Shown: positions 47,842 to 59,600 of the stretch, piece by piece
Layout of the letters: the number at the start of each line of letters is the position of its first letter
How positions within the stretch are numbered: position 1 is the first letter of the stretch
Assembly (NCBI GenBank): GCA_021234155.1
Contig: JAJEKV010000096.1
Coordinates: 1,126,010 to 1,190,009 of the forward strand
Reading direction: 5' to 3'
DNA from: Isoetes taiwanensis
Taxonomy: Eukaryota; Streptophyta; Lycopodiopsida; Isoetales; Isoetaceae
Length of the DNA stretch: 64,000 bases
Made by a program: the position numbers and the translations under genes
Notes under the pieces: model-generated
What the model was told of the DNA's origin: nothing
The model's database searches: none
Seen by the model: only the letters and a program-made list of their open reading frames with translations

Positions 47842-47849
47842 GTGCAGTT

Positions 47850-49030
47850 TCTTGCAGACTTGTGGACAATGTAACAAACAGTTAAGGGCCATGCAAAATA
47901 CTGTATTGATGGTAAACATCAAAATCCATAGAGCTTGCTGCGCCATAAATTTAAAAAGCTAATATTGATAAGTTCGTTGATGAGCATATATAAACACATC
48001 TTCACTTCATTTTAGGCACTTCACATTGATTGGTCCGCTCTAACGCAGCTAGGTGAAACACTCCACTTGCTCCATTCTCTTCATTAATAGCCAAACACCT
48101 TCAATATGGCCAAGATTGAAGAAGCTGAACATCCAGCATACCATGGCTAAACTTTGCATAGGGCTAGCTGTGCCACTTAGAAGAAGTAGAGCCCAACCTT
48201 GACAAACGTTAAATGATATAGTCTATAGGTTCATCCATGATACAGATTGGATACAACATCACATTGCCTTTATTCAATCTAAACGTCAAAGTAGGAAGAC
48301 ATATCTGTTTAAGCAATCTTCTGTATCATCATCAGGAATGACAACATGACTTGGATCATGAAATGCGACATAAAAACGAAGATGAATCATGACGCATGTT
48401 TTGCAAAGCAGGTCCGCCATTTAAACGAGGTGCTTTTGCATTAGGGATTGCCCTACGCTATTAAACTATTTTGTGCATGTGCTTAATCTAGTTTGAAGGG
48501 ATTGGTAATCTTGAGCCTTGAACCAATGATTTAGCCTTGTCATATTAATGTTCTACTAGAAGTAAGACCTTCCACCATGTCTTGCTTGTTTTGTAATCAA
48601 GGATCATGAATTACATTAAGTTATGCAATTAGTAGCATAATCTCATATATATACCATCTCAATCATGCCATTTTAAGATATTAACGCCATTACTATTTGG
48701 ATGGACATGATGAATATCATCGTCGTCCAAAAACATTGAAGCCCCTTGTTCATTAGGATTGCCCTTCGGACAACCAAATTAACAGAAAATTAAATTTCTT
48801 AACATATAATATACAGACTGGAGATGCTGGATTTGCCGGCAAACTGCACAAACTTCTAATTTCTCCCGTTACCAACAACTCCTAATTATGTCATAGCTAA
48901 TTATGACAAGTGGTGGGCCATTTGTAGACTCTGATAAAGTGCTTTGTCAGCACCTATGTGTTGAATCCTGTAAGTGCTAATGCATCACGTCTAATCGTAA
49001 GATGGTGATCTCGATATGACATATCTCAAC
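47850..49030. other. Gene-free stretch, probably includes copia 3' LTR remnant
   Basis: No gene recognised. The right part (below 49031) must contain the copia 3' LTR. I could not find the LTR end that would match the 5' LTR end next to the primer-binding site, so the LTR is probably truncated or diverged. Confidence 0.4.
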
Positions 49031-49042
49031 ACTCCTCCTTGA
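49031..49042 (-). other. Copia polypurine tract / 3' LTR junction
   Basis: On the minus strand CATCAAGGAGGAG directly precedes TGTTGAGATATGTC. A purine run followed by TGTTG is the usual plus-strand priming site and LTR start in plant copia elements. Confidence 0.7.
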
Positions 49043-49079
49043 TGAGAGGTCACCATCTCCATGCTCATGCTCAATCTCC

Positions 49080-50485
49080 TCCTCCTGGAGATGAGATCTG
49101 GAATCTATCAAGACTACTACCAAGTTGATGTCGCTCAGAGAGCTCGCGAGCCAAATTCTTGGCCAAGATATCTAGGTTATTGTCCCATGTAGGAACATGC
49201 TCAATTTATCAGCTAGAAGGTCCCTCATAAAATGGTAATGCTTGGGAACATGCTTAGATTTTGGATGCCAAACTTCAAATTGTGGGCAATCTTTCTTGGT
49301 GAAAGGAGAACCTGGATTTATATGGACTTTAGATGGATTGCAATTAGCTATGCCAAAGCGCTCAAGCATTTCTTCAATGTACTTCTTTTGAGAGAGATGG
49401 AAAAATATTTTGTTTCAATCTCTTGCAATTTGTAAACTCAAATAATAGCAAGCTTCACCCAAGTCTACCATTGGAAATTTAACAGCAAGTTTTGTCTTGA
49501 ATTTAGCAATATGCTCATTATTGTTTCCTATGAGCAAAGAATCATCTACATACAAAGCAATGATGAGTAAGAACTTCCCTTGATGACAGATGTAGACATT
49601 AGAATCAACCTCATTTGGCTTTTTGGTCTTTGAATAAAGAATCTATGGTCTTGTACTAAGCACATGATGCTTGTTTTAACCCATAAATTGTCTTCATCAA
49701 TTTGCCTACTAAATCTTAGCACCAGCTTTGACATAACCCTAAGGTTGCTTCATATATATTTCTTCATCAAGTTTGCCATTAAGAAATAAAGATGTGACAT
49801 TTGTTTGATGAACCTCAAGAATATAATGAGCAACAAATGCAATAAGAATGCGAATGCTCGTCATCTTGACCACTGGAGAAAATGTTTCCAAGTAATCAAT
49901 GTCATATTACTGGCTGAAACCCTGCAAAATCAATCTTTCTTTGTAGTTGCTGATGGTGCCATGAGGATGGAGTTTTCATTTGTAGACCATTTATAACAAT
50001 GATCTTCCAATCATGAGGAAGAGGAACCAAATCCCAAATGCTATTATGAGCAAAAGAATGTATTGCAAGGTCCATTGCCTGCTGCCAATGAGGTGCAACA
50101 ACACATGAAATAGCTTCAGAATAGTTGGTGGATTCATTGATAATAGCAGCACCACAAAATTCCATAATGCTGGGCATTACTTCAACATAAAAATCTCCTC
50201 TTTCCTCGACCAATTTCTTCTTCAACTCCTCCTTGATTTAAATGATCAAAATCGCCTTCTTGATCAGATGGGTTAAGATCTCCTCCTTGATCAGATGGTC
50301 AAAATCTACGCCGCGATTCAGGAAATAGAGGTATTGTAAGCACTCCAAGTGCTGAAACCGCTGCAAGTACTGAAACTACTACAGGTGCTGGAATATCAAA
50401 AATTGAGTCCGATGGATTAGAAGTTGCAGCTCATCTGTTATCCATGCAGAGATATCAATAAGTTCCACATTAAGAGTTTCAAAAA
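49080..50485 (-). pseudogene. Copia RT and RNase H remnants
   Basis: The minus strand, from 50485 down, shows a pre-RT linker (TLNVELIDISAWITDELQ) and the RT start (ESTNYSEAISCVVAPHWQQA, IWDLVPLPHDWK). RT-core fragments with many frameshifts include the region of the FDDD-like box near 49550. MLERFGIANCNPSKVHINPG follows, then a jump to the RNase H end (SKHVPKHYHFMRDLLADKL, LAKNLARELSERH). The join between KDCPQFE and VWHPKSKHV lacks most of RNase H, so there is an internal deletion. Confidence 0.85.
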
Positions 50486-50569
50486 GCAGAATTTCATTAA
50501 AGTTGGAAATTTCGTGATTCCAATTTCTCGTGAAATCAGTTTCTTCCCTGTTTTATCACACATTTATGG

Positions 50570-50995
50570 CTAGATATGGCACTATTTGCTTAAAAAGAAA
50601 CCAGTTATCATGCAAAAACCGCTACATTTAATATAAAACAGCGCGGTTTTAGTTGTCAGGAAGAGAACTATGGCGCCATTTACTTGGAAAGTATGAGGAA
50701 AAGCGGCCCGAGAAACACAAAAGCAAATATTAAATTGCCAAAAAGCGCCCAGCAAGCAAACAAAATGGCGCGGCCGCTCCTTTAGCTTAGAAATAACCAC
50801 AAAGCAAATAGCGCAAACGCCGATATTTGCTTTAACGTGAAAGGAAGCAAATGGTGCGGCGCCGCTATTTGCTTGAACGTGAAAGCAAGCAAATAGTGCG
50901 ACGCCAGCTATTTAAGAGCTTGTAGCAAATAGTGCAAAGGCCATTTTATGTGAACGTGAAGACCAAGCAAATAGTGCTCTCGCGCCATTTTGCTA
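50570..50995. repeat. Palindrome cluster 1 (GCAAATAGYGC type)
   Basis: Repeated AGCAAATAGTGC, GCGCTATTTGCTT-like and GCGCCATTT motifs in both orientations, with TTGAACGTGAAAG spacers (about 50840-50890 and 50950). It lies between the left TIR and the 3' end of gene A. It is more diverged than the other three clusters. Confidence 0.6.
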
Positions 50996-52642
50996 TAATA
51001 GATAACACATATTTTCGTAAGACCATGTAGATATATATATTAATAGAAATATTATATAAGATACAATTTTTTCAAAACACGTAATTTTTTTAATAGTCAT
51101 TGGCTTAAGTGTTCATCGAGACTTTCTCATAATCATCCAGTTAATTTTATCAAGGTCAATTTGATCCTGCTTCGCTTCCAGCTTTTGGGCCGACGCCTCA
51201 CCTTTCTCAGTATGAGAAGCTTCTTCGTCACCCTTTCTTCGAGATTCACCATCTTGCAAAGTCAAGACTTCCCGTTGGCGTTGGTCAATGGCCTTTGGGT
51301 CAAGCCAGGGTACATGACGCTCTCGACCCTACCTGTAATGCCCGCTACGCATTTCATCTTTCCTAACTCATGCTCGTATGTCACACCGATTCTTCCTACA
51401 TGAAGGGATGCCCTAGAGAAGGCTCCACCGTGAGAAGAAATCTAGTACAATGTTACCTTTGAGGGCGAGCTTATCAACAAGGTAGAACGCAGCTTCGTGA
51501 CCAATCTGTTTATGCACCGGATATTCTCCTCCATACCCCCGCCAACTCCACTTAAACCTCGCCTTGCATGAGTTTTTAGCCATAACATCGCCCTCACTTC
51601 CGGATGGCTTCCTTAGGAATAGGAGGAATTTATGGGAGCTTTCTAGGATGGTCGCCAAATAGCCTAAGGTCCGTGTCTTCGCCGCTCTCCCCGCCTCGTG
51701 CGTCGAAATCCTCAGAAGCAAATAGAAGAGCTTGTGGCTCTTGATTCCCCGGCACCTCAATAGCTCCGTGCTCTTCTTCATAGATTCCTACAAACACTCT
51801 AGACCGATTCTAGTCTTTCAAGCGCACCGGCAAATAGTAAGTTATGCTCCTACCGACGTAAAACATAGAATCCAAAGATGTCTCTTGGTCTCATCATCAC
51901 CGTGAGACATTATTGAAGAACGCGTTCTGATCTCACTTTTCCAAGCCGGAGTAAGCTTTATCACCGCCTTGCATCTAAACATATCATCTTTGGCGGTAGA
52001 ATCGCGACGCTCGCTCGAATCCCCCGGCAAGTGACATGCTCCACAAACCATCTTGGCGGGGCCTTGTGCGCTTCAGTCAAGGATTTTTCGAATGGACCTC
52101 GCCAAGGAGAATGGCATGTTACCATGAACTCCCTTTTTGAGTATTCCTTCCTCGCACTCCACTTATGGTGGCATACCCCCAAACCGTAAGTGCGTAATCC
52201 GAGAAGTGGTCTCGGGGCTTTCCTTAGGTCCTCGAATTTCTTGTACTTAGTGCCAATCTGACCGCAATGAAGTGCAAGATCTCCTTCTTCATGTAAGCAA
52301 GTACTCTTAAGTTCTCAAGCCCTCGTCTTGAAGAAATTATCGCCTTTGTAATCTGAGGTGACTTTGACGTATATATCCCCGCTTAAAGTTTCTTCGAGGA
52401 CCTTTCTACAATCATCATAGTCCAAGCCCCTCATGCATCTAAGGTAGTTGTCACCGGTAATCTTTGTCTTTAGCAAAATTGATTACTATAGCTTGACCCC
52501 TGTTGTCCTTAAGTTCTCCCTTCCTCCATTTGTTCCACATCTGGCGGAAGAGTGCATAGACATCATCTGGCATGAAGACAAACCGATTGACATCCTTCGT
52601 GTGTTTGCCCCTCAGAATCTTGTCTGCCATTTCAAGGTAGTG

Positions 52643-52896
52643 CTGCAAGAGAGCTGGCGATTTTAGAATTTCAAATGTTGCTATTTACATCTAATGGCGC
52701 AACCGCCATTTGAATTGAAAATGGCGCAGCGCGCCATTTGAATTGAAATGGCGCATTCAAATGGCGCAGCTGCGCCATTTCAATTCAAATGGCGCAGCTG
52801 CGCCATTTCAATTCAAATGGCGCACCGCGCCATTTTCAATTCAAATGGCGCACCTGCCATTTCGATAAATGAATGGGTAAGGAGACGTAAACATAC
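52643..52896 (-). other. Intron of gene A containing palindrome cluster 2
   Basis: Donor CAAG|GTATGTTTAC and acceptor GCTCTCTTGCAG|CAC on the minus strand. The two exons read coherently. Most of the intron is made of the AAATGGCGC palindromes. Confidence 0.6.
52693..52862. repeat. Palindrome cluster 2 (AAATGGCGCAGCTGCGCCATTT)
   Basis: Six to seven palindromic units of about 22 bp, whose core is AAATGGCGCAGCTGCGCC and its variants. They are joined by CAATTC/GAATTG linkers which are themselves complementary, so the whole cluster can fold back. CpG-rich cores are preserved, which is unusual in old plant repeats. Confidence 0.9.
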
Positions 52897-54544
52897 CTTG
52901 TACTCGCCACTTCTTGATCGCCCTTTACCAAAGGGCTGGTCTTCCGTGATTCCCGGTAATCGCTTTGCCGAAAGATGGTGGATCCGGATCCACATATGGT
53001 TCCTTGAAGAAGCAGCCTTTGCTACTATATCATTCACATCCACACCGAAATAAGAAGGTCCGTGTCACCGATCTCTCCGTAAAGAACTCCTCGCATATTC
53101 TATAGACATAGATCTTGCTAAGCTCGAAATCTAGCATCCTCTCGCCCCAACTTATCGCATTACACGAGCCGAAAGCAAAGAAATAATCGAATGATTACCA
53201 TTGATAATATAAAATCTTTTCCTCAATCAAGTCGATTCCCGTGACCCAATTTCGGAACTCCTTTGTATCCGGATCAAAGGGCACTACATCTGGGCCGGAG
53301 TGAATACCGGGTGTGGATCCTCAAAGAAATGATTTGCGAGCCTCCTAACATGCTCTCGGGGTTAATAACCCCGGCGGTCATATTAGGTGGGGCCTCTTCT
53401 AGATCCCGATAGATATTCTTCCTCGGTGTATGTGACTCAAGGGGAACATGTGGCCGTGCTTTTGTATTTTCTTTAGTGTTTCCTCTCCGCCATTTCTTCT
53501 TCTTCGTCCACGGTCCATCTTTAGTTCCTCGGGCACTTCAAGATCCGCAATCTTTTGTAATTTCCTTGCCCTTATCCGTGCTTTGGTTTCGGCTTTCTCT
53601 TTCTTTGGAGTGCTATCTGCTGGGGATGCTACATTTCTTCGTGCTTTCTAGCCTCCTTATTGTCACTAATAGTGCGGTCACTATCGGCCCAGGCTTTTCA
53701 TCGGCAGGGCTTCTCGGTGGACTTCACTTGAGAATCATGTTTGTGAGCCTCCGCCTCATCCCTCTTCTCATCCCTATGTCCCTCCCCTTTCTCAACTTCT
53801 CGTCCTTCTTCTTGTTACTCAGATCCTCAGTGTACATCACCACCTCCACTGTTTTGTTCCTTTGCCTTTGGCTTTGGTGGCATTTTTAATTTTTACACCT
53901 TTTCTCAGATCTCTCCCAAAGACCATCCGCTATCCATTACTTTAGGCATGGCATGTTGCACGAGAGAGCTTCGCTCTTACAATGTAGGACACGGAGTTTT
54001 TGGACATGTCCATGGCCGCTCGCAGAATACTGAATCCTTTGAGGATCTCTACGGTGCCTTTGATATCTGCTTGCTCTCTGGACTCATAAGATGGCAGCGG
54101 CCAACCTTTTTTCTTGGCCGACAGTGCTTGGTCCTTCATGCTGGACTCCATCATTGCAGGCTCGTAGCACTGCCAATCCATGCAATAGAGATCAATGCTG
54201 CCAGTGACCGGATCTTCCACTGTGCAACCAAGAAAGTCAAGTCTTCCTTGTTTCTTGACTTCTCTCATGTTCACAATGATGCCCATCTGGGCCACGGTTG
54301 AGGCTCCTTCTTCACCTGTACCTGATTTGACAAGGAGGCAAAGTTCTCGCCTCTTGTCTCCCTTGGTTGGGTCTACGCCTTCAGTCAAGGGTATGGCTCT
54401 AACGATCTCCATACACCAAGACCTTCCAAAATGAGGACTACGCCCTCCTTGAAGTCACCACGTTCCATTTCTTCGGCGCACTAGCCGCTGCGAGGTAAGC
54501 ATGGTGAGAGAAATGGCATGTGCTAGAAAGTTAAAACAGCCAAA

Positions 54545-54905
54545 CGGCATTTAGACTAAATGGCGCACCTGCGCCATTTAGCTTTTATATAATAGAGCAA
54601 ATGGCGCAGGTGCGCCATTTAGACTAAATGGCGCAGCTGCGCCATTTGGTTTTCGAAGGGACCCATAAAAGAGCAAATGGCGCAGGTGCGCCATTTAGTC
54701 TAAAATGACGACTGCGCCATTTATTTAAATGGCGCACTCGGCGCCATTTAGACTAAAAGCGACTCGCCTTATTTAGACTAAATGGCGATTTAGATTTAAT
54801 GTCTAAATAGTCTAAAATGGCTTGTGCTCCATTTGCTCTTTATGGGTCCGCTTCTACAAGAATATTAACAGACATTATAGAAAATGGCGCAAAATGCTGC
54901 CATTT
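54545..54905. repeat. Palindrome cluster 3
   Basis: Units AAATGGCGCAGGTGCGCC and AAATGGCGCAGCTGCGCC are separated by TTTAGACTAAA-type linkers. The cluster also contains a larger inverted repeat, GACCCATAAAAGAGCAAATG (54660) against CATTTGCTCTTTATGGGTC (54830). It lies just upstream of the gene A exon whose acceptor is at 54488 (TTACCTCGCAG), so it probably also sits in an intron or 5' region of gene A. Confidence 0.9.
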
Positions 54906-56300
54906 CACAAACTATAGGAGGAAAAGGTCGCTACAAACCCACCCTCTCCCTAATGAAATGGAAAGGCCCGCCATTTCGCTACCTAAGACACTACACTTCA
55001 GCCTACCTAAGACACTACCTAAGAAACAACAGATACTAACCTCGAGCCCGCTCCCGGATTTTGATCAAGATTGCGCCATTGTATAAAAAGTATAAAAGTA
55101 CACGCATCGTGATAAATCCTACTCCACTTTTTTTTTTCCGAAAGCCCCGGATCAACAAAGCGCTTAGAGAGAGAAGATGGTTGAATAGGAGAGAGAATGT
55201 GCAAGGCGCTTAGGCGCTAGGGCGCCCGGCGAAGGCGGAAGGCTAAAGGCGGAGGCGGAGAAAAGAACAATGAAATTGAAAATGAAAATTGGACCTGAAA
55301 GAAAAGAAAAGAAAAGTCTGGGGAAAGAAAAGAAAACCAATTTTACCCGCCCCGCCTCTTCAAATTTGCGCCGTCCGCCTTGAAATTTTGAAAATTTCGA
55401 TTTTTCCCTACCAAGAAGTCCGCCTCTACAAATTTTAAAAATTTTGAATTTTCCCCGCCTCATCCCGCTTTCTCCCCCTCTCGCTTTCGCCATTATAAAT
55501 CTTAGGTAGTTTAAGTCATTCCGCCCAAGACGCCAGAAACCTTGCTCGCCCGCTCAAATTTGAAATTTGAATTTGCCCGCCCGTATTTTGAACTTTGAAT
55601 TTGCCCGCGTCCACTTCATAATGGGCGCCTTTTTCATTTGTCTGGCTGGGGAGGCGGAGACATGGTCATTAGAAGGCGCTATACTTTCGACTCAACGGTT
55701 CGCGATTTTATGGACCTCGTCCTCGTTTCAATATTCGTGAGGTTTTTAGCGCTTTGAGATCTCTTGGTCGACAAAGCAGGGCGCTTCTCCGACGTCTATT
55801 CCGTCTTAGACGTTGGTTCCTTAGTCGATAGCAGCAGTTGCCAGCTTGGCCGCTTGTCTTTCTTTTGCAGCCGCTTAGCCCTTGTCTTCATTCTTGGTAT
55901 GCTAGCTTCGTTCTTAAATTCGGCTTCATTCTTCAGCGCTTGGCTTCATTCGAGTGGCGCGTCTTCATTTTTTCGCTTGTCCGTGATTCTCCAAGCTTGT
56001 CCGACTTTAATCAAGATTATTCAGCGCTTGACCAAATTCTTGGCGCATTCTCCTCGATATGGCGGATCCGGAATCGCCAATGACGCCCGGTTAGAGGCTA
56101 TTCAGTTCTAGTAAAATGTTTTAGTATGTTTAATGTAGGATGTAGGATGTTAAATATTTTAATATGTTTAAGGGTAGATCTTCTCTATCTTGTTCAGTAG
56201 ATAAGTTCTCAACAATTGATGTCTTGCTGAATCTTGTAGTAATAGGAATCCATAACTCTAGCTATTAGATATAGCATTTAGAATAAAGATGCCATTTACA
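54906..56300. other. Intergenic centre between divergent genes A and B
   Basis: No confident coding region. TATAAAAAGTATAAAAG at 55083-55098 is a TATA-like signal in plus orientation. Two frames (55493-55164 minus, 55764-56111 plus) overlap compositionally biased DNA: a GA/GC-rich part at 55200-55500 with AAATTTGAA/TTCAAATTT repeats, and repeats of GCGCTTGG-type motifs at 55850-56050. I see it as the shared upstream region of the two main genes, with possible first exons that I cannot define. Confidence 0.35.
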
Positions 56301-56525
56301 CGTCAATGGGCCATTTTCCTGAAATGGAGCAATTATTTTTCCTTTTCTGATGGGCATTTCGCCATTTCCCTTTAAATGACGCAGCTGCGCCATTTAATGG
56401 GAAATGGCGCAGCTGCTCCATTTCAAGGGAAATGGCGCAGCTGCTCCATTTCAAGGAAAATGGCCCATTGACAGGTAAATGGCGCAGCTGCGCCATTTCA
56501 AGGTAAATGGCGCGATCGCCATTTC
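56301..56525. repeat. Palindrome cluster 4
   Basis: Five AAATGGCGCAGCTGC(G/T)CCATTT-type units with CAAGG(G/T)AAATGG linkers. They are enclosed by an outer inverted repeat, GTCAATGGGCCATTTTCC (56301) and GGAAAATGGCCCATTGAC (56455). It lies just upstream of the first recognisable exon of gene B. Confidence 0.9.
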
Positions 56526-56663
56526 AAATAAATGGAGCAAATACCATTTGTCTCATGTCGTATAATTTCTTTCACATTTTCGCGCTATTTTCACTAAGTA
56601 TATGTCATCGAGGGTTGCATGTCTCTAACAAGTATATATATATATGTGTATTGATTCTCACAG

Positions 56664-59600
56664 AAAAGGCCCCTCGTAAACCTTGTCGATGGGGATGTGG
56701 TAGTTGCCGGGGACATGAATTGCATAGAGGCCATCTGCATGGCGGAACATTCCATGGTGCAATGTGGTCGTGGAGGTCACCGGGCCATAGTGCCCACCCA
56801 TGTGCTTCCCATTCCGTGTGAGGGAGCGGATAACATTGCCGGCCGTGGGGACATTTATCGAATGGCCTCAAATCAAGTGAAATACCGTGGAAGGAGCCCC
56901 AACTTACTCATCGGAAACGCCCGATCATCGAAACCCCTAACTTGCCTAGTAGTCCCTCCACAACATCATCGACTCAAGTCGATCGCCCCGCCCCTTCAAA
57001 CAAAGAAGGCGAAAGAGAATATGGTGAACCTTGTCGCGAATAATACCGCGGGTTGGTAAGGGTGTCTTGGTGAATAGAACTTGCATCCATGGGAAGAATG
57101 TTGACGACTCAACGTAGCGAAGGCAAGTTACCGAGGTCGTGGTGCCTACCCACATCCTTCCGATTCCATGTGATGGCTACGACAACATTGAAGAGGTCGT
57201 GGGCACGCTTATCGAATGGCCTCGCAAGATATAAGATATCATGCCATTGATTTAGCTACTCCATCACCGACCTCGATTGTAGAATCAGTGAGAGGCAATG
57301 TCGATGCGATGAAGAAATTGATCCTACAAAGGATCTAGGTACACGCTTTTCCTCGCAGATAGCATCGATGATGATGAACCACCACCTAGTTTCTCAAGAA
57401 CTGATCTCTTGGATAAGCATTGCCACATTCTTCATGCATGTGACCGAAGTAAATATGCAGAGGCCATAATTGTCTTCAGTGATCCCCAGGATGCTGTTGA
57501 CGATGAATTTTTAGGAGACTCAAAGGTGGGGCTCTGTGTGGGAAAGATCCTTCCTGCACTAATTACAGAGGATCTCAAATGTCATGCTTGTGCAGAAAGG
57601 CCAGCAGAAAATTACCTTGTACAATGGGAAAATAGCGATGTGATGCTGCAGGATGGAAGGACTGTCTCACAACATCTGCAAGCTCGAGAAGCTAAAGAAA
57701 ATGAGGATATGGAAATAGAATCTTTTGAGGACAACATTCAGGCTCAATTCAAACGAAAAAGGAAGTATACTTACACACATAGGATTCCAAGACAACCCAA
57801 GGGAAAGAGCAAAGAGGAAAGGTCAGGCTCCACAACTTCAATCAATAAGTTCATGAAGACAAGCCGCTGCAAAAATACTTGCAACAAGAAACTTACCAAG
57901 CATCAAGTATGTGAATTAAGAAAAGAATTTTATCTCAACCATACAATGCAAGGGTTACGTATTTTTTTTGACGGCCGAGTGTGACTTACACAGAGAAGGA
58001 GAGGACAGATAGTGCTCAAGGGATGGAATTTCATCATTTGGTGGCGATGGCTTTAGGTATCGGTCGACCAACATTTTACAATTGGAGAAACAGATTTGAA
58101 GCAGGTGCAAAGGTAGTCAACATGGTAATATCGGCTCTAAGAAGCCCGTGATCCACTACAATCGGCCACCAATGTGTGCTAGACAGATTCATTCAGAGAA
58201 TGCCGAAAGTATTCCCCATAGGAGCAAAAAAGAGGTAGAGATGATGTAAGAGAAAATGTACGGAAGCTTCCTTCCATTCTTAATAAGAAGCTTATACATA
58301 AAGAAGTTGGAGCAGTCGTTGAAGAGCTTACAGGAACAACTGTAGCCTTGAACTCTTTTTATAGTATATGGAAAAGAGAATTTCCAGATGTTAGCATTGC
58401 AAAAAATACAGCCTTCTCTAAATGCAACATCTGCGTGGTAATTAAGCAGAAGCTGAAAAAACAAAAGATACAAGAGAGAGACGAAATCTTGCAATTCAAC
58501 GTCGGGCTCATATGCTAGAGCAACGCCTTGCGTAAGTCAATATTGGCATTGGAGAGCATTGTCACAAATGGGTCTCCTGAAAATCATCTATGTATAATAC
58601 ATGATAAGATGGATCAGGTTAAGACTTTAGTGCCTAGAAGTCATCATCTAGCAAAATCTGTATGGAGAGGTGATCGCTTGAAGAGCAGTTTGACATGAGC
58701 TTTGACTCATGGGCATGGTGGTCATGCCTATGGTCATTTTTCACGATTTATGGAAAGATGATTCAAACTTCCACATTGGTTCACTTTCTAGAATATTGCA
58801 TAACTTGGAATTGGTGCAAGAGGACAAGATAGGTGACTTATGTGGAAGTAAGCCCCAGATTGCAAATGGATGCAAGCAAATAAGGACATCAATCCTTTGA
58901 AGAACAAACTTGCTTCCATGGGAGAAGTATTGCCAAATACTTCAACTACAACGAATCTCGAGGTGTTCAACCCTCTTCCCCAAAATCTCTATTTGCAACT
59001 TGATAATGCAAACAGGGCAAAACAAAAATAGGTATGTCTTTTCATACTTATCTTATTTGACTTGGCTTAAGGTCTTTGATGAGATCCAAGTGGGCTTTAT
59101 GATGGTCGGCCACACCCATGATGATATTGATGCTTTATTTGAAAATTTTTCAACCTTGATGAGTTCGCTTTGATGCTTTGACACTACCGTAGCTACTTTA
59201 CTTGTTTAGCAAATGCAATGCAAAATCCCCAATTCCATACTTTATTGATGAAGTTCCAAATTGGAAGGATTTTGTGAAGGGATTCATCCCCTCGATAAGG
59301 GCCAACGCCGGTTTGGGCATACCAACCATTGCTCTTCAAATTTAAGATGGCGGAGATTGGCCTCGTTATGCAATACAAAATGCGCCCTACACATAAAGAG
59401 TGGCTTCCAAACAGATTCTCCGTGAGTTAGAATGTGGAAAGAGGATGAACATGGTCACCAATGATACCAAGTGGTGTGCCACAAAATATTCCTCCTAGAC
59501 CAACATTGAAAGATCTTCCGGGGTTGAAGGATAGCATCAACAAATACATCTCCCTATGGAAGGACATATGTAAGAATCAAGAAAGTAGCTTGTTTGCAAG

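Larger units (their letters stand above)
51113..54487 (-). pseudogene. Gene A: large protein with methyltransferase-like C-terminus
   Basis: Minus-strand blocks joined by few stops but several indels. Exon (54487-52897): CLLVKSGTGEEGASTVAQMG, RLDFLGCTVEDPVTGSIDLY, a Lys/Glu-rich stretch, then NIYRDLEEAPPNMTAGVINP, VVPFDPDTKEFRNWVTGIDL and KKWRVQ. An intron follows (donor AAG|GTATGT, acceptor CTCTTGCAG, 52896-52643). The next exon has HYLEMADKILRGKHTK and MPDDVYALFRQMWNKW. Near the end come EYPVHKQIGHEAAFYLVDKL and NIVLDFFS, then (next frame) ASLHVGRIGVTYEHELGKMK. The last parts match the class I SAM-methyltransferase pattern hhLDxFxGG...AxxxGRxxhxhE, in the C-terminal position of beta-class DNA N4/N6 enzymes. 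A charged tail ends at TGA (51113). No sure DPPY motif was seen. Confidence 0.45.

Noticed and set aside
47384-47874. Phe- and Lys-rich open frames
   Set aside because: Products of long T and A runs inside the hAT-type element.
50486-50513. The 25-bp inverted repeat as part of copia coding sequence rather than a TIR
   Set aside because: The two copies are in opposite orientation relative to the copia frame, and copia peptide continues in frame only when both are removed.
51961-52182. GNMPFSLAR-like and SPW strings as a methyltransferase catalytic NPPF/DPPW motif
   Set aside because: They lie in competing frames and lack the exact motif; not used as evidence for gene A.
52693-56525. Regularly spaced palindromic repeats resembling a CRISPR array
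   Set aside because: Plant nuclear context, no unique spacers of constant length, no cas genes; linkers are themselves repeated.
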